NCBI RefSeq assembly: GCF_000758605.1 | Contig: NZ_CP009282.1 | Span: 7,254,001 to 7,318,000 of the forward strand | Direction of reading: 5' to 3' | Source of the DNA: Paenibacillus sp. FSL R5-0912 | GTDB taxonomy: Bacteria; Bacillota; Bacilli; Paenibacillales; Paenibacillaceae | DNA: 64,000 nt | Part shown: positions 16,742 through 26,521 of the stretch, in pieces | Position numbering within the stretch: the first letter of the stretch is position 1 | Layout: each line of letters opens with the position of its first letter | Program-made: the position numbers and the translations under genes | The notes under the pieces: model-generated | The model's database searches: none | The model's input: the letters and a program-made list of their open reading frames with translations, nothing else | What the model was told of the DNA's origin: nothing

Positions 16742-17374
16742 TTATCTGGGAATCCGTGCCGCCCAGGTGGCTGCGCGCAGAATCAGCTGGCGGACTGCCG
16801 GATGTCGGAACGACGGCTCATGATGGCCGGGCATCAGATAGACAACCCGTCCCTGACCGTAGCTGTGGCACCAGGCCGCAGGCAGCAATTCCCCGTCCGC
16901 TTCATATTCAAGCAGAATCTTCTTATCGGTGAAGGGGTCGAACTCGAAACGGTACGGCTCTTCATCGAGCTGGAAATCCTCAATGCCTTCGGTGATATCA
17001 TGTTCCCGCACCTTGAAATTCAGCGGTGTATAGGGAGGATGTCCGGTGAATCTGCCGCCGATCAGATGTGCCAGCTCATACCGCTTCGCCAGCGAAACAC
17101 CGGTATGCAGGACAATCAGGCCGCCGCCGCCGCTTACATAACTCAGCAAACCCGCCGTCTGCTGGGGAGATACGGTTTCGTTCCATAATTCGTTATATGC
17201 AATGCAGAGATCATATCCTGCCAAATGTTCGCTTAACAGCAGCTTTTTATTCTCCGAGCACTGTACGGTCAGAAGATCATTCAGAATCTCGCTGACCTGC
17301 TTGTCTACGCCTTGCAGCGGGTGAAACCTCGGGTGGGTATAATCGCCAAGTAACAGGCATTTTCTCTTATCCAT
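16742..17374 (-). CDS. ThuA-like domain protein
   Basis: 210 residues, one ThuA/glutamine amidotransferase-like alpha/beta domain. Visible features are LLLGDYTHPRFHPLQG at the start, YDLCIAYNELW, the loop GGGGLIVLHTGVS, LIGGRFTGHPPY and the closing GRVVYLMPGHHEPSF with the conserved GH. ThuA was first linked to trehalose use in rhizobia; most members are of unknown function and many pair with Gfo/Idh/MocA dehydrogenases. None is adjacent here. The start follows AAGGAGGAGGAGACCC. It is downstream of hemD on the same strand with a 78-base gap, so co-transcription is possible. Confidence 0.88.
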   Translation of the reverse strand: MDKRKCLLLGDYTHPRFHPLQGVDKQVSEILNDLLTVQCSENKKLLLSEHLAGYDLCIAYNELWNETVSPQQTAGLLSYVSGGGGLIVLHTGVSLAKRYELAHLIGGRFTGHPPYTPLNFKVREHDITEGIEDFQLDEEPYRFEFDPFTDKKILLEYEADGELLPAAWCHSYGQGRVVYLMPGHHEPSFRHPAVRQLILRAATWAARIPR

Positions 17375-17452
17375 GGGTCTCCTCCTCCTTATTTCTTTAT
17401 CTTTGTAGTGGAACGTTGCCTATTCCTGTGCCGCCCGGCCGGGTGCTACCGG

Positions 17453-18265
17453 TTACCGGGAAGCCGCGATATACCGGCCCAGCTCTACGAACATGCTGCC
17501 CATCCGTTCATGCTCCGGCATAATGATCCGCTTCACGCCCTCTTCCTTGAGGGCTTCAGAGGTAAGACGGCCGACAGATACAGCCAGCACCTTATCCTCG
17601 AATGCCTGAACGAGTTCTTCCAGCCTGCCCTGGTCCCGCGCATACTGCGCCAGGAAACGGAATTGCGGAGCACTTGTGAAGGCTACCGCATTCACCCGGC
17701 CTTCTGTAATATCCGCCAGCAGCAGGGCCAACGCTCCTGGCTCCGGCTGCGTGTACCGGTACGGCTGTACCCAGCTGACCTCTGCTCCCGCATGCTCCAG
17801 CCACTGGACCAGATGCGGGGCGGACTCTCCGTGCAGCTGCAGTCTGACCCGCTTGCCCTGTAAATCCCAATCCTGCAAACCGCGGATCAGCCCTTTGGTG
17901 CTGCCGTCATCGTCGCGCACCACGGGCTCCAGCCCCCGCTTCTTCAAGGCATTGACTGTCTTATAGCCGCGCGCAGCAATAGGTGAAGCGGAGAGAACTT
18001 CCAGGAAGCGGTCCGCAAGCTCCAGCTTCGCGGCCATCTCGAACAATGCGTCGAGTCCCATTCCGGTCGTCAGAACTGCCAGGTCCGGCGGCTGGTCTGT
18101 CCAGGCGGTCAGCCCGTCACGCAGTGCAGCATCATCCAGAAATGACGTCCCCTGGGCGGGACGGTGCAGCGCAGTCCCACCCATATTCTGTATCAGCTTT
18201 GCCATTTCTTCCGCCTTGCGCGGACCCGCCAGGGCAATGGTAATGCCCTTCAATTGCTCTGCCAT
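17453..18265 (-). CDS. hemD: Uroporphyrinogen-III synthase (HemD-like)
   Basis: 270 residues, the usual two-domain size. HemD closes the linear hydroxymethylbilane with inversion of ring D to give uroporphyrinogen III, the branch point of haem, sirohaem and cobalamin. The sequence has the loose HemD signatures: ITIALAGPRKAEEMAKLI at the start, YRYTQPEP, then VNAVAFTSAPQFRFLAQYA in the second domain. The family is weakly conserved, so the call rests on fold-level pattern. No other hem gene is adjacent, unlike the usual hemAXCDBL operon. It may be a second copy serving sirohaem or cobalamin. The ribosome site is AAGGAG. Confidence 0.85.
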   Translation of the reverse strand: MAEQLKGITIALAGPRKAEEMAKLIQNMGGTALHRPAQGTSFLDDAALRDGLTAWTDQPPDLAVLTTGMGLDALFEMAAKLELADRFLEVLSASPIAARGYKTVNALKKRGLEPVVRDDDGSTKGLIRGLQDWDLQGKRVRLQLHGESAPHLVQWLEHAGAEVSWVQPYRYTQPEPGALALLLADITEGRVNAVAFTSAPQFRFLAQYARDQGRLEELVQAFEDKVLAVSVGRLTSEALKEEGVKRIIMPEHERMGSMFVELGRYIAASR

Positions 18266-18356
18266 GAATGCTTCTCTCCTTCGTCACCCCATATTATTGC
18301 TTATCAGTATACTTGCAAAAGGAGGTAAAAGGGAAGACCGCAGCGCATTTTTAGCT

Positions 18357-20411
18357 TCAGGAACTCCGCTGGTCTCCGGAACCACCGCTACCTTGCCGGA
18401 CGGTATCCGCTGCACCCGGAGCCTGATTTCCCGGATATAATTTGAATTTGCCGACCAGCCGCTGCAGTTCATCGGCAAGATGGCTCAGATCTGCCGAGGA
18501 AGACGCGATCTCTTCCACTGATGCCAGCTGCTGCTGGGCAGCAGCAGAGATAGTTTCGGTATTGCCTGCCGCCTCCTCGGTGATCCCGCGGATCTCTCCG
18601 ATGGCCTTCTCCATACTATCCGCTTCTTCCGTCAGCGTATGCACAGCTCCATTCATCGCTTCAATTTTCTCCGCCGCCCCTTTAACCGCCCTGCGGATCC
18701 GTGAGAAGGAGCGTCCGGTCGTATCGACCGCCATAATGCCTTCGGATACCCGGTTCTTCGCATACTCCATGGTAGCTGTAGCCTGGATCATCTCCGCATT
18801 AATGGAAGTAATCTGTTCGGAGATCATCCTTGCCGACTTCTCTGATTCTTCAGCCAGCTTGCGCACCTCTGAAGCCACAACCGCGAAGCCGCGGCCCTGC
18901 TCGCCTGCTCTGGCCGCTTCAATGGAAGCATTCAGGGCCAGCAGGTTGGTCTGCCGCGAGATCCCGGTAATTACACCGACAATCCCCTGGATCTGTCCGG
19001 TCCGCTCATTAAGCTTATCAATGACCCCGCCCAGCTCCTCTACCGTTTCATGAATCCCGTTGATCTTATCGACTACGCTGATTACAGATTCATTCCCCTC
19101 CGAAGCAGAGAGCGAGGTCTTGTCCATCATCGCCGATACTTGCTCCATAAACCCCGAAATATGCTCTACTTCGCTTGTAGTGGCAGCCGTACTTATCATT
19201 CCTTTATTGACACTGTTAACCTGGCGTTCTGTTCCGGCCGCTACCTCCTGAATCGCTATCGTAACATGCTCTATCGCTTTGGTAGTCTGCTCGGCCCCCG
19301 CTGTCAGTTCCTCTGCGGATGAGGAGACATTGTCGGTCATCTCCTGTACACCGATAATCATCTGCCGCAGATTGCCGACCATCAGGCGGAAATTCTCAGC
19401 CAGCAGGCCAATCTCATCTCTGCGGAAGTCCCCGATATCCTGCGACAGATCGCCCCCGGCGATTAGCTCTGTCGCTCTGCGCAGCCGCACCAGCGGCTTC
19501 AGGATCGATGAGACATTGAGGTAGATAAGGACCAGCGCCAGCAGTACAGAAACAGAGATTACAATGAATACCGTCTCCCGGATATCACTCGTCGCACGGG
19601 TAATCTCATTCTTGCTGATCGTCCCCCCGATTCTCCAGCCGGTCAGCTCATTCACCATGAAGGTCATCTTCTTGGATGAATCTTTATAGTCATAATCAAA
19701 GCTGCCGCTCTCACCTTCGAACATTTGCTTCACGAAATCAAGCGAGGACTCCTCGCCAATAGTCTCAGTCGGGTGAACCAGGAATTTCTTGCTGCTGTCG
19801 ATAATTAGTATATAGCCTTCTTCGCCTACCTTGATATCTGTCAGATCAGCCAGCGAAGACAGGTTCAGATCCAGACCCACTACCCCGTTCCCGCCTTCGA
19901 GCACTGCTGAAATAGCAATGGCCGACTCTTTATTCACGGTCTGAAATACCGGAGAGATCACAATCCCGCTGCCATGCTTAAGGGCATTGATATAAGCGTT
20001 CTCCTTGCGCGGGTCATAGCCGTCCGGCAGCTGGATATCGGCCGCACGGATACCCTTGCCTTTACTGGTTCCGGCATAAATATCAAGTACATCGGAATGC
20101 AGTTTGGCATACTCCTTAAGTCTGGCCTCCAGTACAGGCGCGGCCGCCCCCGCCGCTTCATTGTTAATAGTGTCCGCCGTGAGCTGTGCAGCAAAGTAGT
20201 TAATATCAGCAATTTTGGATTGAATGTTTGCATCGATAATCTCGTTAACCGCCACTACACTTTCCGTGGCATTTTGGGTGAGCTGCTCCCCGACTTCACT
20301 GCTGGCAGATTGATAGGTCAGCCAGCCTATAATGATGCTAGGTACAAGCAAAACAAGCAAATATGTAAGAATTAGCTTCGTGCGGATGGTCAGACGCGCC
20401 TTTTTATTCAT
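18357..20411 (-). CDS. Methyl-accepting chemotaxis protein with dCache sensor
   Basis: 684 residues. Transmembrane helix 1 is at residues 12-31 and helix 2 near 282-302. The extracellular part between them resembles a double Cache domain, with VVGLDLNLSSLADLTDIKVG and YILIIDSSKKFLVHP. A HAMP domain (about 305-355) and the long signalling helix pair follow. The hairpin tip QTNLLALNASIEAARAGEQG is intact, so coupling to CheW/CheA is expected. The ligand is unknown. The gene is monocistronic-looking; hemD starts 91 bases downstream. Confidence 0.94.
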   Translation of the reverse strand: MNKKARLTIRTKLILTYLLVLLVPSIIIGWLTYQSASSEVGEQLTQNATESVVAVNEIIDANIQSKIADINYFAAQLTADTINNEAAGAAAPVLEARLKEYAKLHSDVLDIYAGTSKGKGIRAADIQLPDGYDPRKENAYINALKHGSGIVISPVFQTVNKESAIAISAVLEGGNGVVGLDLNLSSLADLTDIKVGEEGYILIIDSSKKFLVHPTETIGEESSLDFVKQMFEGESGSFDYDYKDSSKKMTFMVNELTGWRIGGTISKNEITRATSDIRETVFIVISVSVLLALVLIYLNVSSILKPLVRLRRATELIAGGDLSQDIGDFRRDEIGLLAENFRLMVGNLRQMIIGVQEMTDNVSSSAEELTAGAEQTTKAIEHVTIAIQEVAAGTERQVNSVNKGMISTAATTSEVEHISGFMEQVSAMMDKTSLSASEGNESVISVVDKINGIHETVEELGGVIDKLNERTGQIQGIVGVITGISRQTNLLALNASIEAARAGEQGRGFAVVASEVRKLAEESEKSARMISEQITSINAEMIQATATMEYAKNRVSEGIMAVDTTGRSFSRIRRAVKGAAEKIEAMNGAVHTLTEEADSMEKAIGEIRGITEEAAGNTETISAAAQQQLASVEEIASSSADLSHLADELQRLVGKFKLYPGNQAPGAADTVRQGSGGSGDQRSS

Positions 20412-20565
20412 ATGATGGGCTCACACTCTCTTTCTTTATGGGTCTTAAGCACGATAAATCTGCAGACTCAATATATAATTAAATATCGCCGCTGGAAATC
20501 CTCTTTTCTTCAAGAATTCATTATTATTCTCATATGTTGCTTAATAATTTTCATAGATACATAGC

Positions 20566-20595
20566 AAAAAACCGTTTTTATGAAAACGGTCTTTT
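20566..20595. terminator. Terminator of the PerR-like gene, possibly bidirectional
   Basis: ACCGTTTTT (from 20571) and AAAACGGT pair around TATG. On the minus strand the stem is followed by TTTTTT and on the plus strand by CTTTTG. It lies 20 bases after the stop of the regulator gene. Confidence 0.8.
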
Positions 20596-20614
20596 GTTAT
20601 ATTTATTCTTTTCA

Positions 20615-21010
20615 CTAGTGCGAATTCTTATTCCGGCAGGCTGGACATACGCCTCCAAATACAACATGTGTATGGGTGATTGAATACCCCGTATCCTCCG
20701 CTACCGTGTCGATCCACGCCTGCGGAACCTGACTCATCACTTCATCCACGGCACCGCAGATTTCACAGATAATATGCTGATGGTCGTCCAGACGGGCATC
20801 ATATCTGCTGGCTGCCTCTCCGAGCTTCAGTTCACGGATCATTTGTTTATCCGAAAGATACCGCAATGAATTATAGACGGTCCCATAGGCCAGGTTATGC
20901 CCCTGCTCTACAAGCCGGTTCATTACCTCGGCAGCAGTAGGATGGTCATGGGAATTACGGACGATATCATACACGGCCTGACGTTGAGAGGTTAAGTTCA
21001 GCGTTCTCAT
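20615..21010 (-). CDS. perR: Fur family regulator, PerR-type
   Basis: 131 residues. The winged helix recognition region is AYGTVYNSLRYLSDK. The structural zinc site has two CxxC pairs (Cys82/85 and Cys122/125). The metal-sensing ligands match PerR: His23, Asp71, His77, His79 and Asp89, where Fur normally has Glu at the last position. PerR represses peroxide-defence genes and is inactivated by iron-catalysed histidine oxidation. The start is set at the second ATG, nine bases after AGAGG; an ATG three codons earlier abuts the ribosome site. A peroxidase gene is in the window but no clear PerR box was found before it. Confidence 0.85.
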   Translation of the reverse strand: MRTLNLTSQRQAVYDIVRNSHDHPTAAEVMNRLVEQGHNLAYGTVYNSLRYLSDKQMIRELKLGEAASRYDARLDDHQHIICEICGAVDEVMSQVPQAWIDTVAEDTGYSITHTHVVFGGVCPACRNKNSH

Positions 21011-21081
21011 CTTTATCATCCTCTAACTTGTTTTTAGATCAAGTATAAGTCCTGATGCTGGAAGCGTCAATGCACGGGACA

Positions 21082-22188
21082 CTATTTGATCATTCCCGAG
21101 TATTTCACTTCCACGTCGGCTTTCACCTCGAATTTCAGACGGGGATACAGGCTCTCCCATACCGCCATTTCCGTGTCATTATTCCAGTGTCGTGCCCCGT
21201 AATGCAGCCCCCAGCCCAAGGGATCCATTCCGCTGTCCCGGATTTTCAGGAGCAATGCAGTAACAGCCTGGCTAAGCTCCGTCCCTCCGGCGGCGGCAAT
21301 CTTCTGCAGCATATGATGAGTGATCATCTGCACCGTACTGTTCTCTTCCAGGATCGCACGGATCTTAATTTGGTAGCGAATGGCCGGTTCCCCATCCTGC
21401 CTCGTCACAATCCGGTAGCTGGAAGAACTGCTCTCCGTATAGTACTGATACATTCCGTCGCCTAAACGGGCGGGAAAGTTCGTGCGCAGATTGGAACGGG
21501 ACAGCAGATTGAACAGCCGGGTCTCATCGGGTGAGAGGACAAGCTTGATTTTACTCTTATCCAGCAGAGCAATCTTGTCGATCAGGAACTGCTCCTTCCC
21601 CTGTGCCTCGATAATCGGCAGTATGGGATCTATACCCTTCTCATAAATACTCCGCATCAGCTGATAGGAGTATACACTCGAGATAAAAGGCGACTCTGTT
21701 CCTTGTCCGCTCATAGCCAGAATCAGCGAGTTGGACGGAATACGCTCAGAGGGCGGCTTGACCTGCAGCACTTCAAGCGCTCCCGGCTTTCCTACCGCAA
21801 AATTAAGAATCGACTGGATATCTCTGCGCCTCATCGCCCAGTCTGTCACATGCCGGATATCTTTGGCGGCGATTTGCTCGCCCAGAATCAGCGTCTTGCA
21901 GTGGACATAGTCCAGCTCCTTCTCTACTTTGGACTTCATTCTCCGCAGCGCTTCAGAGATGCTCTCTGATTCTTCAGTGACGATCAGCATCTTCTCATCA
22001 ATCTTGGTAACATCCCCTTGAGGGATAGCCAGCTTCAGGCTTACCTTGAACGTCCCCTCCTCCTTACCGGGGTCTATCCCGATGGCTACTACAAATATTC
22101 TCCGGTCAATATCTTTGAAATTGCAGCCTGTCAATACCATACACACCAGCAGCAGGAGAAGGATGACTCTGCCACGCATGCTTCTCAT
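21082..22188 (-). CDS. gerC: Spore germination lipoprotein, Ger(x)C family
   Basis: 368 residues. The N-terminus is a lipoprotein signal: a Leu-rich segment then LTGC with the lipidated Cys at residue 22. The mature part shows the GerAC pattern, including VVAIGIDPGKEEG and a C-terminal WGLHYGARHWN followed by WESLYPRLKFEVKADVEV. It is the C subunit of a nutrient germinant receptor on the spore inner membrane. The ATG overlaps the TGA of gerB by four bases, so translation is coupled. The actual germinant is unknown. An earlier in-frame ATG is inside gerB and less likely. Confidence 0.94.
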   Translation of the reverse strand: MRSMRGRVILLLLLVCMVLTGCNFKDIDRRIFVVAIGIDPGKEEGTFKVSLKLAIPQGDVTKIDEKMLIVTEESESISEALRRMKSKVEKELDYVHCKTLILGEQIAAKDIRHVTDWAMRRRDIQSILNFAVGKPGALEVLQVKPPSERIPSNSLILAMSGQGTESPFISSVYSYQLMRSIYEKGIDPILPIIEAQGKEQFLIDKIALLDKSKIKLVLSPDETRLFNLLSRSNLRTNFPARLGDGMYQYYTESSSSSYRIVTRQDGEPAIRYQIKIRAILEENSTVQMITHHMLQKIAAAGGTELSQAVTALLLKIRDSGMDPLGWGLHYGARHWNNDTEMAVWESLYPRLKFEVKADVEVKYSGMIK

Positions 22189-23285
22189 GCTCTCCGCCCC
22201 CTCACAACCCAGTAGCACCAGAACAGCAATCCAACCATCAGCAGCTCTCCGTACCAGCGGATATGCAGCAGGAATACACCAAGCATATTAAGGTTGTATT
22301 GATCCAGACGCAAGAGGGCAACCGCTCCTGCAGCAAACAGGCTCAGGATAACAATTTCCTGCCAGAGCTTTGTCTTAGGCTTCCCGGATGTGGAGGGAAG
22401 CAGGCTAAGGAACAGCTCTTTGCCGACATGCCACTGGATAATGGCACTGACCAGCGATAAGGTACTGTAGGCGAAATAGAAGATATACAGCATGCGTTCG
22501 ATCAAAAAAGCTTCAACACGGATACTGTCCGCCGTCGTGAACCAGGTATACACATGCCGCTCGATACCGATTGTCCCATGATACCCTATAGGCACGAAAA
22601 AAGTGACCAGCAGCATCAGGAAACCTTCCAGACTGAGGATCCATATATGCTTAAGCTTCAGCCCATGAAATACCCGGTTGAATACCGCCATATTAATGTA
22701 GCCGCTGAACGTAAAGGTCGCTGCTGCCAGGCTGTTCATATCCGGAGCATGCAAGGAATGGGTCATTACCTGGAGCACAGCGTCCCAGCTGAAATCCGGA
22801 TTAATCACTGCCTTGACCATCGTATACAGGATTAAGGGCAAGGTGATGGCAAGCGTAACCTCCAGTCCATAGAGAAGTGACAGTGAATCTATCCGGGAAC
22901 ACAGGCAGACGAGCGCCAGGAACCCAAACATTACCGCATAAGGACCTGTATCCGGACTGATAAACCGCAGTGTAATATCCACGAAGGACAGCAGGATAAG
23001 CGCCCCCGCCATATACCAGAGCACCGCATATACCAAAATCAGCGGAGAAGCCAGCAGCTTTGGCAACGCAGATCCGAAGATTTCCGGCAGTCCCTGCCCA
23101 GGAAATTTATTAATGACTTTGGTGAACAGGTAGATGAATAAAGTGCCCACAGCCACTGCAACGAGAATGGAGGACTGTGCACCGTCGAAGCGGGCATCGA
23201 TCAGCTCCCGGGGGGTGAAATTAACGATATTGATCAGGGTATTCATGAGAAAAAGGCAATAGAAATAGCGGCTCTTGGCCCTCAT
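22185..23285 (-). CDS. gerB: Spore germination receptor permease subunit, GerAB family
   Basis: 366 residues with about ten hydrophobic segments, in the amino acid/polyamine/organocation superfamily. The opening 'NFTPRELIDARFDGAQSSI' and 'FPGQGLPEIFGSALPKLLAS' are usual for endospore GerAB proteins. It is the membrane-embedded B subunit that binds the small-molecule germinant. ATGA overlaps tie it to gerA upstream and gerC downstream, giving the order A-B-C. No sporulation promoter was assigned. Confidence 0.94.
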   Translation of the reverse strand: MRAKSRYFYCLFLMNTLINIVNFTPRELIDARFDGAQSSILVAVAVGTLFIYLFTKVINKFPGQGLPEIFGSALPKLLASPLILVYAVLWYMAGALILLSFVDITLRFISPDTGPYAVMFGFLALVCLCSRIDSLSLLYGLEVTLAITLPLILYTMVKAVINPDFSWDAVLQVMTHSLHAPDMNSLAAATFTFSGYINMAVFNRVFHGLKLKHIWILSLEGFLMLLVTFFVPIGYHGTIGIERHVYTWFTTADSIRVEAFLIERMLYIFYFAYSTLSLVSAIIQWHVGKELFLSLLPSTSGKPKTKLWQEIVILSLFAAGAVALLRLDQYNLNMLGVFLLHIRWYGELLMVGLLFWCYWVVRGRRA

Positions 23286-24649
23286 TGTCTACCGCCTTTC
23301 TTCCTCAATGCAGTTCCCAGCGTATCGAGAAAAAACAACTTGAAATACGGCTGGCCGAAGCTGCGCTGGCTGCATAAATACATGGTAAAGCCTACGAGGC
23401 AGACGACAACACCAACGAGTCCCAGCACCGCTGCCGCCATGACAAAGAAATATTTCAGGACGCGGATGGAGAAGCTCATCATATTGAGGGGAATCAGGAA
23501 ATTCGATATCGCCACTACGGATACGAGAATAATCATAATATTGCCGATCAGCCCTGCTGCAGTGGCGGCTTGTCCCAGAATCAGACCTCCAACCGTTGTG
23601 GCCGTCGGGCCAATGGCTCTGGGCAGCCGCAAACTCGCTTCCGTCAGAAATTCCATCATGATCATCATAAGAATGACTTCGACAAAAGAAGGATACGGCA
23701 CAGTAGCCCGGCTCCCCCCGATTAAGAGGGCAATCTGCACACGAACAATCTCTGGATTGTAGGAGGTAAAGGCAATATACAGGGCCGGCAGCCACAGCGT
23801 CATGGCCACACCGAGAATACGCAGCATTTTTAAGAAACGCCCTACAAAAGGCAGTTGAATCTTGTCATCCATGGCCGTGAAGAAATCATTGAAGATCGAA
23901 GGAAGCACAATCGCATACCCTGTGGTATCCAGCAGCACCGCTACTTTGCCTTCAGCTAAATTGAATACCACCCGGTCGGGCCGCTCTGTAACAATCGTTT
24001 TGGGAAAAATGCGCAGCTTATCGCTGCTGATATATTTCTCCAGCTCACCGGCAGCCTGCAGAACATCCAGCTTCAGCGTGTCCAGCTTCTCTTTTAATTC
24101 GGCCAGAACATCGTGATTCACTCTGCTTTCGTCATAGAGTATAGCCACTTTGGTCTTGGACACGTTGCCGATAATGGTGAATTCCATCTTCAGTTCGGAA
24201 GACTGATAACGCCGCCGGATCAGGTTCAGACTAACCGCCAGACTCTCACTGAGCGCATCGGAAGGTCCCTGGCTGATACTCTCCGTAATAGTCTCCTTGA
24301 CACTGCTGACCTCAATCTTGAGCGCATCGAAGAAGCAGAGCTTGCCAGAGCTGCCTATACAGGCATAACCGCTTAGCAGAAGATCCAGCGCGCGCGTCCC
24401 CTCCGTAACTTCCTCACTCCCGGGATAGTCCGCGATGTAATTATAGTACGCTGACGGATTACCCATCTCGTAGAACGGCTTCACGATATTCCGGCTGACC
24501 GTCAGTCCATCCGTAATACTCTTGATATACAGCAGGCTGACCTCTCCCGAGGGAACAGCCATGATATTGTCCTCAAGGTCACCGAAACCGCTCAGCTGTC
24601 CCCTGATCCATTCCAGGGTCACTCCCTGCTTATGCACTTGTCCTGACAT
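23282..24649 (-). CDS. gerA: Spore germination receptor subunit, GerA family
   Basis: 455 residues. A cytoplasmic N-terminal region of about 240 residues, including the usual LLLSGYACI-type block and RVNHDVLAELKEKL, is followed by five or six membrane helices. The family hallmark near residue 320-350 reads VPYPSFVEVILMMIMMEFLTEAS when joined across the window of helices; the segment RLPRAIGPTATTVGGLILGQ follows. It is the A subunit of a nutrient receptor. Typical GerA proteins have 480-500 residues, so this one is slightly short but has no missing core part. First gene of the gerABC operon. Confidence 0.94.
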   Translation of the reverse strand: MSGQVHKQGVTLEWIRGQLSGFGDLEDNIMAVPSGEVSLLYIKSITDGLTVSRNIVKPFYEMGNPSAYYNYIADYPGSEEVTEGTRALDLLLSGYACIGSSGKLCFFDALKIEVSSVKETITESISQGPSDALSESLAVSLNLIRRRYQSSELKMEFTIIGNVSKTKVAILYDESRVNHDVLAELKEKLDTLKLDVLQAAGELEKYISSDKLRIFPKTIVTERPDRVVFNLAEGKVAVLLDTTGYAIVLPSIFNDFFTAMDDKIQLPFVGRFLKMLRILGVAMTLWLPALYIAFTSYNPEIVRVQIALLIGGSRATVPYPSFVEVILMMIMMEFLTEASLRLPRAIGPTATTVGGLILGQAATAAGLIGNIMIILVSVVAISNFLIPLNMMSFSIRVLKYFFVMAAAVLGLVGVVVCLVGFTMYLCSQRSFGQPYFKLFFLDTLGTALRKKGGRQ

Positions 24650-24805
24650 GGATCATTCTCCCTCCAGGCCCGAATTGCCGGGAACTTCCCCTTATTTTGG
24701 CACTGTCGCCCTCATTTCATACACCCGCTGCCGGATCGAGGCGTTTCTTTTGCCGGGAGTGTGGTAATAAATGAAATGAATAATGACTAATGGAGGGATC
24801 ACTTC

Positions 24806-26359
24806 ATGAATTCACAGGATCACCGCTCGCAAGGTCTTCCGCAATTTCCGGAATCATTATGGAGGGGCAGTACAGAACTGCCCTCTTTTCCGGAGCTTGC
24901 GGAAGATCATGTCACAGATGTAGCCATTGTCGGAGCAGGCATTACGGGTATTACGACAGCTTATTTGCTGTCCAAGGCAGGGTATAAGGTCACTCTGCTC
25001 GAAGCGGGAGAGATCCTTGGCGGCACCACCGGCTTCACCAGCGCCAAAATCACCGCCCAGCACGGAATGATCTACAGTGATCTGCTGAAGCACTTTGGGG
25101 AGGAACAGGCCCGGCTCTATTTCCAGTCAAACAGTGAAGCGCTGGAGTGGATGATCGCTACGGCTGAAGAAGTGGGGCTGTCCTGCGGGTTGACGCGGGA
25201 AGCTGCGTATCTGTATGCCGATAGGGGAGATGAGAAGACGCTCAAGCAGCTGGCTGCTGAATTCGAGGCATACAGTAAGCTTGGACTGCCGGGAGAATGG
25301 CTGGACCAGGTTTCGCTGCCACTGAGAGCAGGCGGTGCGATCAAGCTGCCTGGACAAGCCCGTTTTCATCCGCTGGAGTACCTGAAGGGGCTGCTGCAGG
25401 TCGTGCTGGACAAGGGCGGCAAGGTATATGAGCATACGATGATCGGGGAAAAGGTCGATACGGACGGGCATCTCACCCTCTATACCGAAGGGGAGAAGTT
25501 CAAAATTAAATGCCGCCATGCCGTGTCCGCCTCCCATTTCCCATTCTATGATGGAGGCTCCCTCTATTTCTCGCGGCTGCACGCGGAGCGGTCCTATTGT
25601 CTGGCTATTGAGCCGGAAGCTGATTATGAGGGCGGCATGTACCTGAGTGCCAGTGAACCTACCCGCTCGCTGCGCGCGGTGGAATGGGACGGGCGGAAGC
25701 TCGTAATCGTCGGCGGTAATAACCACAAGACCGGACAAGGCATCTGTACCTTCGGCCACTATGAGAATCTGGAGAAGTTTGCGGGAGAATTGCTCGGCAT
25801 TCGCAGCATTCCCTTCCGCTGGTCGGCGCAGGATCTCATCACTCTGGACCGGGTCCCCTACATCGGCAAGCGGGCGGAGGATGAAGAAATCTATATTGCC
25901 ACAGGCTTCGCCAAGTGGGGAATGACCAGCGGGACGCTGGCTGCACGCCTAATTGCAGATGGGATCCTGGGAAGCAGCAACCCTTATACAGAGCTGTACG
26001 ATCCGACACGCTTCAAAGCTAATCCGGGCATCAAAAATTTCATCGTGCAGAACTTCTCGGTCGCCAAAGAGCTTGTAGCCGGAAAAGTGGAGATTATCCA
26101 TAAAAAAACAGAAGATCTTGCACCGGATGAAGGGGCCGTTGTTTTCCATGACGGCAAACGGGTTGGCGGCTACCGCGACCCTGAGGGCAAGCTGCATCTC
26201 GTGGACAGAACCTGCACACATATGGGCTGTGAATGCGAGTGGAATAACGGGGAACGCTCCTGGGATTGCCCGTGCCACGGCTCCCGCTTCTCTTATGAGG
26301 GCGATGTGATCGAAGGACCGGCCACAGTCCCGCTTAAGAACCTCACAGCCAAGCAGTAA
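24806..26359 (+). CDS. FAD-dependent oxidoreductase with C-terminal Rieske [2Fe-2S] domain
   Basis: 517 residues. Residues 35-65 hold the FAD fold (VAIVGAGITGITTAYLLSKA) of the DAAO/glycine-oxidase type, which extends to about residue 390. The C-terminal 90 residues are a Rieske domain: CTHMGC with Cys470 and His472 and CPCHGSRF with Cys488 and His491, plus the two disulfide cysteines. Such fusions may pass electrons from a substrate amine or thiol through FAD to the cluster; the substrate is unknown. The start follows GGAGGG by eight bases. It is the first plus-strand gene here and has no obvious partner besides the SDR downstream. Confidence 0.92.
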   Translation: MNSQDHRSQGLPQFPESLWRGSTELPSFPELAEDHVTDVAIVGAGITGITTAYLLSKAGYKVTLLEAGEILGGTTGFTSAKITAQHGMIYSDLLKHFGEEQARLYFQSNSEALEWMIATAEEVGLSCGLTREAAYLYADRGDEKTLKQLAAEFEAYSKLGLPGEWLDQVSLPLRAGGAIKLPGQARFHPLEYLKGLLQVVLDKGGKVYEHTMIGEKVDTDGHLTLYTEGEKFKIKCRHAVSASHFPFYDGGSLYFSRLHAERSYCLAIEPEADYEGGMYLSASEPTRSLRAVEWDGRKLVIVGGNNHKTGQGICTFGHYENLEKFAGELLGIRSIPFRWSAQDLITLDRVPYIGKRAEDEEIYIATGFAKWGMTSGTLAARLIADGILGSSNPYTELYDPTRFKANPGIKNFIVQNFSVAKELVAGKVEIIHKKTEDLAPDEGAVVFHDGKRVGGYRDPEGKLHLVDRTCTHMGCECEWNNGERSWDCPCHGSRFSYEGDVIEGPATVPLKNLTAKQ

Positions 26360-26521
26360 GCCTGCTTCATATACAGTAGTGTACAGAGCATACAATTAGA
26401 ATGGACTGTCTTGTCCCTCTTCGCCTGTCCCGGCGTGATTGTCTCTGTCCGCTCAGGTATAATAGGCTTATGTTCATCCAATATATAGAATTTTCTATCT
26501 TAAGGAGCGTGACGACAGGTT

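Noticed and set aside
24743..24767. SigB-like promoter (GTTTCT-N12-GTGGTA) before the FAD-Rieske gene
   Set aside because: Both boxes miss key bases of GTTTAA and GGGTAT and the spacing is short; not enough to claim general stress control.
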